Assembly: GCF_008630635.1 (NCBI RefSeq)
Contig: NZ_CP043869.1
Span: 2,143,160-2,207,159 of the forward strand
Direction of reading: 5' to 3'
Source: Neptunomonas concharum
Lineage (GTDB): Bacteria > Pseudomonadota > Gammaproteobacteria > Pseudomonadales > Balneatricaceae
DNA: 64,000 bases
Part shown: one piece after another, positions 33,933 through 43,438 of the stretch
Position numbering within the stretch: the first letter of the stretch is position 1
Layout: each line of letters opens with the position of its first letter
Translations under genes and position numbers: made by a program
The notes under the pieces: model-generated
The model's database searches: none
The model's input: only the letters and a program-made list of their open reading frames with translations
What the model was told of the DNA's origin: nothing

Positions 33933-34661
33933 ATGACAGTCATGATCCATGTGCGGGAATTGAGCAAAAGTTTCACACTGCACAATCAAGGGGGCATTCA
34001 ATTGCCGGTGTTAAACAGAGTTAACCTGCAAATCAATGCAGGGGAATGCACGGTACTTCATGGAGAAAGCGGCGCAGGAAAAAGCACACTGTTACGCACC
34101 CTTTACGCCAACTACCTAGCCGGTGGCGGGGATATAGAGATCCGCCATCATGATGAGATGGTGAATCTGGTTAGCGCAAACAGCCAGACATTACTCGCCA
34201 TCCGACGAGATACGTTAGGTTATGTTAGCCAATTTCTTCGCGTTATACCCAGAGTCACTACCCTTGAAGTGGTCAAGCAGCCCCTTAAGGAACGCGGTAT
34301 CGAGGACGCTGAAGCAGAGGCTCGAGCATGTGAATTACTCGCACGCCTCAATATCCCTCAGCGGCTTTGGTCGCTTCCTCCTGGGACTTTCTCTGGCGGT
34401 GAACAACAAAGGGTGAATATCGCCCGAGGGTTTATTCACAACTACCCCATTTTACTCTTAGATGAGCCCACAGCATCGCTAGATAAACGCAACAGCGAAG
34501 TCGTCATTGAGCTGATTCACGAAGCGCTTGCTCGTAACACTGCAATCGTTGGCATTTTTCATGATGAGTCAGTCAGAGAAGCGGTCGCCGATCACTATTT
34601 TGATGTCAAACCCGTGCCTGACCTACCTATTGATAACGAACGTGGAGCCATACTCCCATGA
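33933..34661 (+). CDS. phnL: C-P lyase ATP-binding protein PhnL
   Basis: The 242-aa ABC-type ATPase has Walker [12 protein letters not shown], signature [15 protein letters not shown], and Walker [13 protein letters not shown]. With PhnK it can form a heterodimer on the core complex, and it is required for the first nucleosidase step in vitro. The ATG has AAGGAATC upstream; the stop overlaps the phnM start. Confidence 0.93.
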   Translation: MTVMIHVRELSKSFTLHNQGGIQLPVLNRVNLQINAGECTVLHGESGAGKSTLLRTLYANYLAGGGDIEIRHHDEMVNLVSANSQTLLAIRRDTLGYVSQFLRVIPRVTTLEVVKQPLKERGIEDAEAEARACELLARLNIPQRLWSLPPGTFSGGEQQRVNIARGFIHNYPILLLDEPTASLDKRNSEVVIELIHEALARNTAIVGIFHDESVREAVADHYFDVKPVPDLPIDNERGAILP

Positions 34662-35794
34662 TCTTAACCAACGCCAATATTGTTCTCTCCAACGAAGTCA
34701 TTAAAGGTACCCTGACAGTACAAAAAGGCCTCATAGAAAGCATCGATCACGGTCATGTCACACTCCCCTCTGCTATCGATTGCCAAGGAGGATACCTGAC
34801 TCCCGGGATGATCGAACTGCATACTGACAACATGGAAAAGCACTTTACCCCTCGCCCCGGCGTTGCTTGGCCAGGCATTTCAGCATTTAAAGTGCATGAT
34901 GCTCAAATGGTTACCGCTGGAATTACTACTGTATTTGATGCCATTTCTATCGGGGATGTGGTTCAAGGCAGTGAACGCCTGAAAAATCTGACACGTATGG
35001 TAGATGCGTTAAGTGAAACCCGGGCACGCAAACTAACCCGCGCAGATCACTTGCTACACCTTCGCTGTGAGGTTAGCCATGCCGATACATTAGATATGTT
35101 CAACGCGCTACTGGAGCGAACACCGGTACAACTTGTATCGGTTATGGATCACTCCCCCGGTCAGCGCCAGTTTGCAAAAATAGAGAAATACCGCGAATAC
35201 TATCAGGGTAAATATAAATTATCTGACACCGAGATGGATGATTTTATTCAGCGCCAAACGGCATCAAGCCAACGCTTCAGTCACCTCTTTCGAAAAGAGA
35301 TCTGCCGTACTTGTAATGAGCAAAGTATCCCACTGGCCAGCCATGATGATGCCACACAAGCCCATGTAGACGAATCCCACCAGTACAATATGGTAATTGC
35401 CGAGTTCCCAACGACGCAGGAAGCGGCTAAGGCAGCTCACCATAAAGGGATGAAGGTCATGATGGGAGCCCCCAATGTGGTACGTGGCGGTTCGCACTCA
35501 GGCAATATTGCAGCCCACCAGCTTGCATCAGATGGCGTATTAGACATATTGTCGAGTGATTATTACCCAGCTAGCCTTTTGGATGCGGCTTTCCACGTAG
35601 CGCTGCGTAATGACAACACTTATGATATACCTGAAGCGATCTCAATGGTTAGCCAAAAGCCTGCCGATGCAGTGGGCCTGATGGATCGCGGACGTATTCA
35701 AGCAGGATGTAAAGCCGATCTGGTGTGGAGCAGCCTCACTAATGATCATGTGCACATTGAGCATGTATGGAAAGATGGCAACCGGGTTTTTTAG
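34658..35794 (+). CDS. phnM: RPnTP diphosphohydrolase PhnM
   Basis: The 378-aa amidohydrolase removes pyrophosphate from the ribose-1-phosphonate-5-triphosphate intermediate before PhnJ acts. Metal ligands are visible in [17 protein letters not shown], the [10 protein letters not shown] strand, and [14 protein letters not shown], and the end has [11 protein letters not shown]. It overlaps phnL (ATGA) and is followed by phnN after 20 nt. Confidence 0.94.
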   Translation: MILTNANIVLSNEVIKGTLTVQKGLIESIDHGHVTLPSAIDCQGGYLTPGMIELHTDNMEKHFTPRPGVAWPGISAFKVHDAQMVTAGITTVFDAISIGDVVQGSERLKNLTRMVDALSETRARKLTRADHLLHLRCEVSHADTLDMFNALLERTPVQLVSVMDHSPGQRQFAKIEKYREYYQGKYKLSDTEMDDFIQRQTASSQRFSHLFRKEICRTCNEQSIPLASHDDATQAHVDESHQYNMVIAEFPTTQEAAKAAHHKGMKVMMGAPNVVRGGSHSGNIAAHQLASDGVLDILSSDYYPASLLDAAFHVALRNDNTYDIPEAISMVSQKPADAVGLMDRGRIQAGCKADLVWSSLTNDHVHIEHVWKDGNRVF

Positions 35795-35814
35795 GACCAA
35801 CAGACGAGATCATC

Positions 35815-36393
35815 ATGGCTAAAATTATCTACTTAATGGGCCCATCAGGCAGCGGCAAAGACTCACTATTAACCGGTTTGAAAGAGCAACTGCATCCTGA
35901 AAGCGGCTTTATGGTCGCGCATCGCTATATCACTCGCCACTGGCAATCTGGTGGCGAAAACCATATTGAGCTGAGCGTCGACGAGTTCCGCCTAAGGCAA
36001 AAACTCGGCTTATTTGCTATGAGCTGGGAAGCAAATGGCCACTACTACGGCATTGGCTGTGAAGTTGATACTTGGCTAAATGCAAACCATTCCGTGATTG
36101 TGAACGGCTCTCGCGAGCACCTGCCCGAAGCGATAGAGCACTATGGAGAGTGCCTCATTCCTGTATTGATAGAGGTAGAAGAGAACTCTCTTAGGGAGCG
36201 CTTAGTTAACCGCGGGAGAGAGAGCAGTGAAGCAATCGAAGCACGAATTATGCGATCAAAACATTATGCGCGAGCGCTCTCAAAAGAGTGCCTAATCATC
36301 CATAATAATGGCTCAATTGATGAAGCGGTCAGCCAATTAATTAAGCTCATCACTCACGTCACGTCTGAGAGTAATACGTTTCAGCACGTTTAG
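35815..36393 (+). CDS. phnN: Ribose 1,5-bisphosphate phosphokinase PhnN
   Basis: The 192-aa P-loop kinase (MGPSGSGKDSLL) of the guanylate-kinase fold converts ribose 1,5-bisphosphate to PRPP, the salvage end of the C-P lyase route. RYITRHWQSGGENH and VIVNGSREHLPEA match the family. The start is the ATG at 35815; an upstream in-frame start overlaps phnM. It is the last gene of the operon before a terminator; phnO and phnP do not follow. Confidence 0.9.
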   Translation: MAKIIYLMGPSGSGKDSLLTGLKEQLHPESGFMVAHRYITRHWQSGGENHIELSVDEFRLRQKLGLFAMSWEANGHYYGIGCEVDTWLNANHSVIVNGSREHLPEAIEHYGECLIPVLIEVEENSLRERLVNRGRESSEAIEARIMRSKHYARALSKECLIIHNNGSIDEAVSQLIKLITHVTSESNTFQHV

Positions 36394-36412
36394 ATTTTGT
36401 TTGAACATCGGC

Positions 36413-36450
36413 AAAAGAAGCGAGTGTTATTTCTGCACTAGCTTCTTTTC
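36413..36450 (+). terminator. Terminator of the phn operon
   Basis: AAAAGAAGC (36413-36421) pairs with GCTTCTTTT (36441-36449), and an inner AGTG/CACT extends the stem beyond one mismatch. The T-rich arm ends the structure. Confidence 0.75.
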
Positions 36451-36577
36451 TATTCAACTATCGTCACAGGCTAAAAAGTTGCTAGTTACTCTGTTTGTTG
36501 CCTAGACTTATGAGGAGCATCAAGTAAGAACAGATATTTCTTCCATGGATTGGACTGATAGATGGTAATCAGAATAC

Positions 36578-39280
36578 ATGGAAAGAGACATGCGCGATTC
36601 ATTCTCCCAAACATCTCATGCCCCGCGTATGCAAAGGCTGCAGTCATCCTATGTTGCACTGATGAAGAACGCACAACTGTGGAACACAAGCCTAAACTCG
36701 GCTTTCCAAGTTATTGCACTAAATTGTACACAAGCATTGAACGTATCCAGAGCAAGTATTTGGTTTTTAACCGATAAGCATGAACTCGAATGCCAAGTAC
36801 TGTTCGATGCTGACGAAAGTAAAATATCCCGAGGTATGCGCCTACGTGCTACTGATTTCCCTTCCTACTTTGATGCTATTGAACACCATCGAATATTAGA
36901 TGCCAACAACGCATTAACCGATTCTCGCACCCTTGAATTTACTGAACCCTACCTAAAACCCCTCAACATACATGCCATGCTGGACGCTTCCTTTAGGTAT
37001 GAAGGTAAAACAGAAGGGGTAATCTGTTTTGAACAAGTGGGGCAACCAAGACTGTGGAGTCAACATGAATGTAATTATGCTATCTCTATCTCTGACTTGA
37101 TTGCCCAACTGCGTATTTTCTATGCATTAAAAGATAGTGAAACACGATATCGTCTACTGTACGAGCAGTGCGGGGATGGAGTTTTTATTATTAAAAATCA
37201 TCAGGTTATTGATTGTAACCAAACTGCACTGACACTATTTGGCTACTGCAAAGATAGACTATTAGGAAGCAGTCTAGACTCTCTCTCCCCAGCTTACCAA
37301 CCCGACGGGCAATTATCCAAAGGCAAGGCGTATGAATTAGGAGAACAGGCCCTACACGGACACGAGCAAAGTACAGAGTGGCTACATAAACGCGAGGATG
37401 GCTCCCTTTTCTATGTCTCACTTAAACTCAACCGCCTAGAGCTTAATGAAGAAATCCATTTAATCGCCACCTTGCATAATATTGATAGCCTTAAAATCGC
37501 TCAAGAAAAAGTACTTGAGCTTAATTCTCTGAGACAAGCTATTTTTGACAGTGCCCGTTATAGCATTATTTCTACCGATCCTAATGGCATTATTCTCACC
37601 TTTAATAAAGCAGCTGAAAACCTACTAGGGTATACGGCAAATGAGATGATTCAACGTAAGACACCACAGATCATTCACAAAGCAAGTGAGGTGGTAGAAA
37701 GAGCCAAAGAACTATCGACCATGCTAGAACGTGAGATACAACCAGGTTTTGAGGTGTTTGTTACTCGGTGTAAAGAGCTACAATCAGAGGATAGAGAGTG
37801 GACCTATATTCACAAAGATGGTCATGAAATCCCCGTTCTTCTATCCGTCACAGCATTAAGAGATGTTGATCAACACATTACAGGTTATTTAGGAATAGCT
37901 TACGATATTACTGAACGTAAGAATGCTGAGTCAGCCTTATTAGCTTCACAGAAAGAGTTGGAGTATCGTGCTAGTCATGATTCACTCACCGGCTTGGCAA
38001 ACCGTACGCAACTTCACACTGATGCTTTCCTAGCACTGCAAGAAGCTCGAAATAACAAACATCTCGCCGCTTTAATGCTATTGGATTTAGATAGATTCAA
38101 AGAGGTTAATGATACTCTTGGGCACCATACCGGCGACTTACTTTTAAAAGCGTTAGGAGAAAAACTCAGCAGTGTTCTCAACAGCCAGCAGGCAATACTG
38201 TATCGCCTGGGTGGAGATGAATTCGCCATATTGATGCCCTCTATTTCTCATAAAGATCAAGCATGTACTGTCGCCAAAATGGCAACTCAATGCGTTCGCC
38301 AACCTTTCATTATTGAAGGAATTACTCTTGAGTTAGGAGGCAGTATTGGGATTGCACTGTTTCCTGCAGATGGTGATGACAGCCACGAACTTCTGCGCTG
38401 TGCCGATGTCGCCATGTACAGTGCTAAATCACAATCTTCTGGTGTCGTTGTTTATCAAACCTACTTAGACGCTCATAGTCCAAGGCGTCTCAAACTAATG
38501 GCAGATCTAAGCAAAGCCATCAGAGATAACCAGCTTTCTTTGTACTATCAACCTCGTATAGATATTCAAACGCAAGCATGTGTTGGCTGTGAAGCCTTAC
38601 TTCGATGGAATCACCCCACTCTCGGAAATATTCCTCCTGCGGAGTTTATCCCACTTGCCGAAATGAGCGATATTATCCACTCCCTTAGCCTTTGGGTAAT
38701 TGAGACAGCCATCCAGCAAATTAAAGGCTTCGCCGCGTTAGGAATAAACCTTCCGATTGCAGTGAACCTTTCGGCCAGAAATCTGATTGATGTATCACTT
38801 CCCAGCATTATTCAGAAATTGCTAATTGATCATAATATTACCGCTGAACTTTTAGAGATCGAGATCACGGAAAGCGCTTTTATCAGCGATCCCGAGCGCG
38901 CCGAGACTGTTGTGGGGGATATTAGCCAATTAGGTATTCGCCTAGCCATCGATGACTTTGGCACCGGCTACTCCTCTCTGAGTTATCTCAAGCGGCTGCC
39001 GATCCATACCTTAAAAGTTGATCGTAGTTTTGTCGCAGATATGCTGTCAAATGAGCAAGATGCAGCAATTGTTCGATCTACTATTGGTCTTGCTCATAGT
39101 TTCGGTTTAAACGTCGTTGCAGAGGGAGTAGAAGACCAAGCAACACTCTACCAACTCTCCTTAAACAACTGTAACCAAGCACAGGGATTTTCAATCTGTA
39201 AACCCTTGCCTGTTAAGCAATTTATAGCATGGCTTGGGCAACACAGTACGCGCGATTATTCTCTGTGTTATGAAATTTAA
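36578..39280 (+). CDS. GAF-PAS-PAS-GGDEF-EAL c-di-GMP turnover protein
   Basis: The 900-aa protein has no clear transmembrane segment. Residues ~25-165 look like a GAF sensor, two PAS domains follow (~175-300 and ~305-450), then GGDEF (LGGDEFAIL around residue 545) and EAL (CEALLRWNHP around 670; VNLSARN, EIEITES, DDFGTGYSS, KVDRSF, VVAEGVED). Both catalytic motifs are intact, so it could make or degrade c-di-GMP. No RxxD inhibitory site is present five residues before GGDEF. The signal sensed is unknown. Confidence 0.88.
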   Translation: MERDMRDSFSQTSHAPRMQRLQSSYVALMKNAQLWNTSLNSAFQVIALNCTQALNVSRASIWFLTDKHELECQVLFDADESKISRGMRLRATDFPSYFDAIEHHRILDANNALTDSRTLEFTEPYLKPLNIHAMLDASFRYEGKTEGVICFEQVGQPRLWSQHECNYAISISDLIAQLRIFYALKDSETRYRLLYEQCGDGVFIIKNHQVIDCNQTALTLFGYCKDRLLGSSLDSLSPAYQPDGQLSKGKAYELGEQALHGHEQSTEWLHKREDGSLFYVSLKLNRLELNEEIHLIATLHNIDSLKIAQEKVLELNSLRQAIFDSARYSIISTDPNGIILTFNKAAENLLGYTANEMIQRKTPQIIHKASEVVERAKELSTMLEREIQPGFEVFVTRCKELQSEDREWTYIHKDGHEIPVLLSVTALRDVDQHITGYLGIAYDITERKNAESALLASQKELEYRASHDSLTGLANRTQLHTDAFLALQEARNNKHLAALMLLDLDRFKEVNDTLGHHTGDLLLKALGEKLSSVLNSQQAILYRLGGDEFAILMPSISHKDQACTVAKMATQCVRQPFIIEGITLELGGSIGIALFPADGDDSHELLRCADVAMYSAKSQSSGVVVYQTYLDAHSPRRLKLMADLSKAIRDNQLSLYYQPRIDIQTQACVGCEALLRWNHPTLGNIPPAEFIPLAEMSDIIHSLSLWVIETAIQQIKGFAALGINLPIAVNLSARNLIDVSLPSIIQKLLIDHNITAELLEIEITESAFISDPERAETVVGDISQLGIRLAIDDFGTGYSSLSYLKRLPIHTLKVDRSFVADMLSNEQDAAIVRSTIGLAHSFGLNVVAEGVEDQATLYQLSLNNCNQAQGFSICKPLPVKQFIAWLGQHSTRDYSLCYEI

Positions 39281-39370
39281 AAGGTAGATAAACTCTCTTT
39301 GATACCTGTCAATACATCACAGCGGATTCAGGATTAGAGTGTCGGCAGATAAAGAGATGGAGCGCCAATT

Positions 39371-40012
39371 GTGAAACCTCGCCCAAACCCTGCAAAAAGA
39401 GTCTGCCACGCGGAGCCTGATACGCTCATTTATGTTATTGGCCACAATTTGTATGTGAATCTAACTGATCGGTGCACGCTTGCCTGTAGTTTTTGCCCAA
39501 AGCACAACAACTCAAAAGAGGTTCGTGACTACAACTTAACGCTTTCGAACCGCCCTGACCCTGAAAAAATCATCCAGTTAATCGGAGATCCGCAACAGTA
39601 TGACGAGGTAGTTTTTTGTGGCTTTGGGGAACCTACATTAAGACTAAAAGCCTTAATCAGGATCGCGAATGCGGTTAAAGCCAGTGGTGGTAAAACCCGC
39701 TTAAATACGGATGGCCTTGGTAGTCTCTTTCACAAAGAAGATATCGTGCCACTCTTAGCCACATGTATCGATGCGGTATCAGTTTCCCTTAACGCCCAAA
39801 ATGAACACCTGTACGAGAAACATTGCTCACCGAGCTTACCTCACAGTTATTCTGCAGTGCTTTCTTTTATAGAAAGGGCATCGCATTGGATACCAGAGGT
39901 AACCGCGACTGCCATCGATGGATTGGAAGGTGTAGATATTTCAGCCTGCCAGATATTAGCAAAAGAACGCGGGGCGCAGTTTCGCGCCCGTACACTTGAT
40001 CAGGTGGGTTAA
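39371..40012 (+). CDS. Radical SAM protein, TatD-family-associated type
   Basis: The 213-aa protein has a CX3CX2C cluster motif (CTLACSFC) preceded by NLYVNLTDR, then VVFCGFGEPTLRL, RLNTDGLGSL and DAVSVSLNAQNEHLYEKHC. This combination matches the small radical SAM family usually encoded beside a TatD hydrolase; in this window the tatD gene is 34 kb away. Substrate unknown. The start is a GTG at 39371 with GGAG about 9 nt upstream. It lies between two convergent c-di-GMP genes. Confidence 0.8.
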   Translation: MKPRPNPAKRVCHAEPDTLIYVIGHNLYVNLTDRCTLACSFCPKHNNSKEVRDYNLTLSNRPDPEKIIQLIGDPQQYDEVVFCGFGEPTLRLKALIRIANAVKASGGKTRLNTDGLGSLFHKEDIVPLLATCIDAVSVSLNAQNEHLYEKHCSPSLPHSYSAVLSFIERASHWIPEVTATAIDGLEGVDISACQILAKERGAQFRARTLDQVG

Positions 40013-40038
40013 GTCTAACCGTCCCTAAAATGTAATTT

Positions 40039-40065
40039 AACCGGATAGATCACCACTATCCGGTT
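40039..40065. terminator. Bidirectional terminator between convergent genes
   Basis: A 10-bp stem AACCGGATAG/CTATCCGGTT with a 7-nt loop sits between the plus-strand radical SAM gene and the minus-strand GGDEF-EAL gene, overlapping the latter's stop codon. Confidence 0.7.
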
Positions 40066-43000
40066 CGTTCTTCAAGAATCCTCAAGAACTTCTCAGTATC
40101 CTCTTTACTCATGGGATAACCCAAAAAATACCCTTGCACAGCATCACAGCCTTGTGTTTTGAGCATCGATAGCTGCTCTTTGGATTCGACACCTTCCGCC
40201 ACAACAGATAAACCCAAGGAGTGAGCCAACGCAATAGTAGCATTCACGATCATGCCATCATTTTCATCATGGAGCATATCCCTGACGAAGCTCTTATCAA
40301 TCTTCAAACGACATGCGCTAAGTTTTTTCAACGCAACCATTGAAGAGTAGCCCGTACCAAAATCATCAATAGCGATTCTCAGACCTTGAGCAACATACTG
40401 TTCAAGAATCCCTAGGGTTTCATCTGATGCATCCATACAGGCTGATTCCGTCACTTCAACTTCAAAAGTCTCCAAGGGAATGCCCGATTCATTTAGTACA
40501 GATAATAACTGTTTGATACCTTGTTCACTGCGTAGTTGAACAGGGGATAGATTAAATGACACGGTTCCGAAGCGTAGATCTTCCGATAACCACTTCACAG
40601 CATCCATGCAAACATGTTGAGCAACCCACAAACCAATGTCATCAATCATGCCACGCTTTTCAGCAATGGGAATAAATGTAAGCGGCGGAATCAGGCCTCG
40701 TTGAGGGTGATTCCAGCGCAGTAGTGCCTCCATGCCGACTAGCTGTCCCGATACACAATCAAATTGCGGTTGATAAACCAAATACAACTGCTGTAAGAAG
40801 CGCGCACTGCTGAGCATATGAGCCAGCTCTGCATCTCGCTGCACCCTCTCAGTCATCTCCTCTTGATAAAAAACGAAGCAACCACGACCTTGTTCTTTTG
40901 CTCGATATAGCGCCACATCCGCTCTAGAGATCAGCTCATTAACGGAGGTTTCAAGATCACAGATTACAATACCAATACTGGTATTGGTCCGAAGACGACT
41001 TCCTGAGACAAGAAATGAACTATCAAAACTTTGAATCACTTTAGAAGCTAAGCTGGCGACATCCGATAAATCTTTTATATTACTCTGCAAAATAGCGAAT
41101 TCATCACCACCCAATCGTGCAAAGGTATCACCTTCCCTTAGTAACCCTTCAATACGCTGAGCCGTAGCGATCAGTAGCTGGTCACCGGCAGGGTGTCCAA
41201 GGGTATCGTTTATCTCTTTAAAATGATCCAAATCCAACATGTGTAGTGCCGATTTCAGGCCAGAGCGTTTTTCCTGAGATAACTCGTGCTCAAAACGATC
41301 CATAAATAAGCGTCGATTAGGTAAGCCTGTGAGGGAATCGTGAAAAGCGAGATAACGAATTTGCTCCTCTGCTTGTTTTCGGTGAGTAATATCGTGGAAC
41401 GTCACCACTGCGCCAACTACATGGTCATTATCCAGAATCGGAGAACTCCAATATTCCACAGGAAAGCAGGTACCATCTTTGCGCCATAGGACATCGGTTT
41501 CAACTCGATAACTTTTTTCGTTATGAATCGCCAAAATCATACGACACTCTGACTCCGGTATATAGACACCATCAGCGTTAGAGTGGTGGATCAAATCATG
41601 ATTTTTTTTGCCGATTAACTCGTCAGGATCATAACCTAGCATCATGGCCGCAGCAGGGTTAATAAAAGTTGTTACCCCATCACAATCTAAACCAAATATG
41701 CCCTCATTACTGTGTTCAAGTAATAACTTAGAGCGCTCCTGCGCTGTCTTTACGGCAGTTTGAAAGCTGATACGGTCCCGCAAATCCTTGAAAACCGTGA
41801 TCATGTAGTCGGTATTATGATAAACAAATGCCCGAGAGGATGCCTCAATAGGGATCTCTTCCCCTGTCGCTAGCCGATGGCGTGTTTCTATTTTACGAGG
41901 CTGGGTTTGTATCGATCTCCAGTTATTTTTAAGGATCGACAAGGAATGATCAGGATCCCAGTCAAAAATATGGGTCTTATAAAGCAGTTCAGGACTAACA
42001 CCAAAGTGCTGGATAGCTGCATCGTTAGCATAAACAATCCTGAACTGTTCATCAGGGGAGCAGCAAATAAGCGGGTCAAAACTATGGTCAACCATTGCAT
42101 TAACCAACGAAAGTTGACCACTCATTTCTGTCTTATCAGTTATGTCCGTACCCGAAGAAAGAATGCCAACACGATTGCCATGCTCATCTTCCAACACGCG
42201 GTTGTACCACAAAATCAAGCGCTCTTCCCCAGAGCGGGTCAATACGTGTTTTTCAACCTCTTGATTGGGTGTTGTCCCTAAACTCATTAAACGGTTATAA
42301 GCTCGCCGAGCAGGAACTCTACCTACTTCAGGCAGAAAATTATCAAACCAGTCTAAACCAATCGCTTCTGATTGATCGACACCCAGCAGCTGACAAGCAA
42401 AACGATTGAGTAAAGTCACCCTCCCCTCTAAATCCAATGTCACCATAATGACACCGGCAATATCGAGGTAATAGTTCGCGCGTTGGTGCTCTAAAGCGAT
42501 CGCTTGCTGGTCTTCATAGCGGCGGGATATGTCTTGTACGATCGCAATAAAGAGATCATCACCTTCCGGCTGAGCCAGTGATAATTGAAAAACTTCAACA
42601 GGATGAGAAGCGCCACCATTACAGACATAGCGGGTTTCAAACCGAATTTGGCCTTTATTACTTCGGAGCTCACTCAAAATATTGGCAAATCGCTCTTTCG
42701 AGCACTTTGCATCAATATCAAAAATCTTAAGCTGTAGCAGTTCTTCTACGCTGTACCCCAAAAAATCGGATGCAGCTTGGTTTGCTTCTAGGATATCTCC
42801 GTTAGCACTTAGGCATAAAACTTGAAAGCCAGCTTGCTGCATAGCGAGCAACGCATTTTTTTGTAAGCAGGTTGCGCCATTATGAGACTTAGGATAAGCA
42901 ATTAAACGAAGAGGAAATAGCGCTCCCTTTGCAGGCAAGTCGCCCGCTATTCGAAAGCTCACAGCAGTATAATCACCGCTGCCATTCCTCAGTCTCAGGT

Positions 43001-43247
43001 TCATCTCCTGAAAAACATCTGCATCAAGCCAGCGCTGCCAAACAGCACTGAACAAAGGCAAATCATCTGCGTGTACAATCGAGGATAAGAACCCTTCCCG
43101 CAGACAATCACTATCGTCATAACCTAAAAATTTTTCAGGCTCGTGTTTATAGACCCTTAATTCATCCCTCTTCGGGTCATAATACCCATTACAAACGCTG
43201 GTTTGATCCGCTTTACCCAGCCAATCCCCAGACGTATCACTTCTCAT
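40056..43247 (-). CDS. Multi-PAS-GGDEF-EAL c-di-GMP turnover protein
   Basis: The 1063-aa protein has about five tandem PAS/PAC sensor modules (roughly residues 20-640), then GGDEF (RLGGDEFAIL near 710) and EAL (MEALLRWNHP near 838; VSFNLSP, EVEVTES, DDFGTGYSS, KIDKSF, VVAEGVES). An inhibitory I-site REGD stands exactly five residues before GGDEF, so the cyclase half is probably under product feedback. Both active sites look intact. The ATG at 43247 has GAG about 8 nt upstream and is preferred to a TTG 19 codons earlier. Confidence 0.88.
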   Translation of the reverse strand: MRSDTSGDWLGKADQTSVCNGYYDPKRDELRVYKHEPEKFLGYDDSDCLREGFLSSIVHADDLPLFSAVWQRWLDADVFQEMNLRLRNGSGDYTAVSFRIAGDLPAKGALFPLRLIAYPKSHNGATCLQKNALLAMQQAGFQVLCLSANGDILEANQAASDFLGYSVEELLQLKIFDIDAKCSKERFANILSELRSNKGQIRFETRYVCNGGASHPVEVFQLSLAQPEGDDLFIAIVQDISRRYEDQQAIALEHQRANYYLDIAGVIMVTLDLEGRVTLLNRFACQLLGVDQSEAIGLDWFDNFLPEVGRVPARRAYNRLMSLGTTPNQEVEKHVLTRSGEERLILWYNRVLEDEHGNRVGILSSGTDITDKTEMSGQLSLVNAMVDHSFDPLICCSPDEQFRIVYANDAAIQHFGVSPELLYKTHIFDWDPDHSLSILKNNWRSIQTQPRKIETRHRLATGEEIPIEASSRAFVYHNTDYMITVFKDLRDRISFQTAVKTAQERSKLLLEHSNEGIFGLDCDGVTTFINPAAAMMLGYDPDELIGKKNHDLIHHSNADGVYIPESECRMILAIHNEKSYRVETDVLWRKDGTCFPVEYWSSPILDNDHVVGAVVTFHDITHRKQAEEQIRYLAFHDSLTGLPNRRLFMDRFEHELSQEKRSGLKSALHMLDLDHFKEINDTLGHPAGDQLLIATAQRIEGLLREGDTFARLGGDEFAILQSNIKDLSDVASLASKVIQSFDSSFLVSGSRLRTNTSIGIVICDLETSVNELISRADVALYRAKEQGRGCFVFYQEEMTERVQRDAELAHMLSSARFLQQLYLVYQPQFDCVSGQLVGMEALLRWNHPQRGLIPPLTFIPIAEKRGMIDDIGLWVAQHVCMDAVKWLSEDLRFGTVSFNLSPVQLRSEQGIKQLLSVLNESGIPLETFEVEVTESACMDASDETLGILEQYVAQGLRIAIDDFGTGYSSMVALKKLSACRLKIDKSFVRDMLHDENDGMIVNATIALAHSLGLSVVAEGVESKEQLSMLKTQGCDAVQGYFLGYPMSKEDTEKFLRILEERTG

Positions 43248-43394
43248 CGACAGCTCTTTTATTATGATTATAAGATCGAATATCTGTATAAGACCTACAA
43301 GCAAAAAGCTCTATAAATCCTATTGCAACATGTTCTAATATAGCATTTAAGAAACACTTTATCAGTTGATTTATCTAAACTTTTTAAACATATA

Positions 43395-43427
43395 TAGAGG
43401 GAAATGGTATATACCATCGCCCCTCTA
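43395..43427 (-). terminator. Nested palindrome after the decarboxylase gene
   Basis: TAGAGGG pairs with CCCTCTA and encloses a perfect 14-bp palindrome ATGGTATATACCAT (43404-43417). On the minus strand it is followed by TATATATGTTTAAAAAG, so it likely terminates the decarboxylase transcript, though the inner palindrome could also be an operator. Confidence 0.55.
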
Positions 43428-43438
43428 GCAAGGTGAAA

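Noticed and set aside
41877..42281. Plus-strand 134-codon frame opposite the GGDEF-EAL gene
   Set aside because: It is fully contained in a conserved PAS region on the other strand, with no ribosome site or family match.
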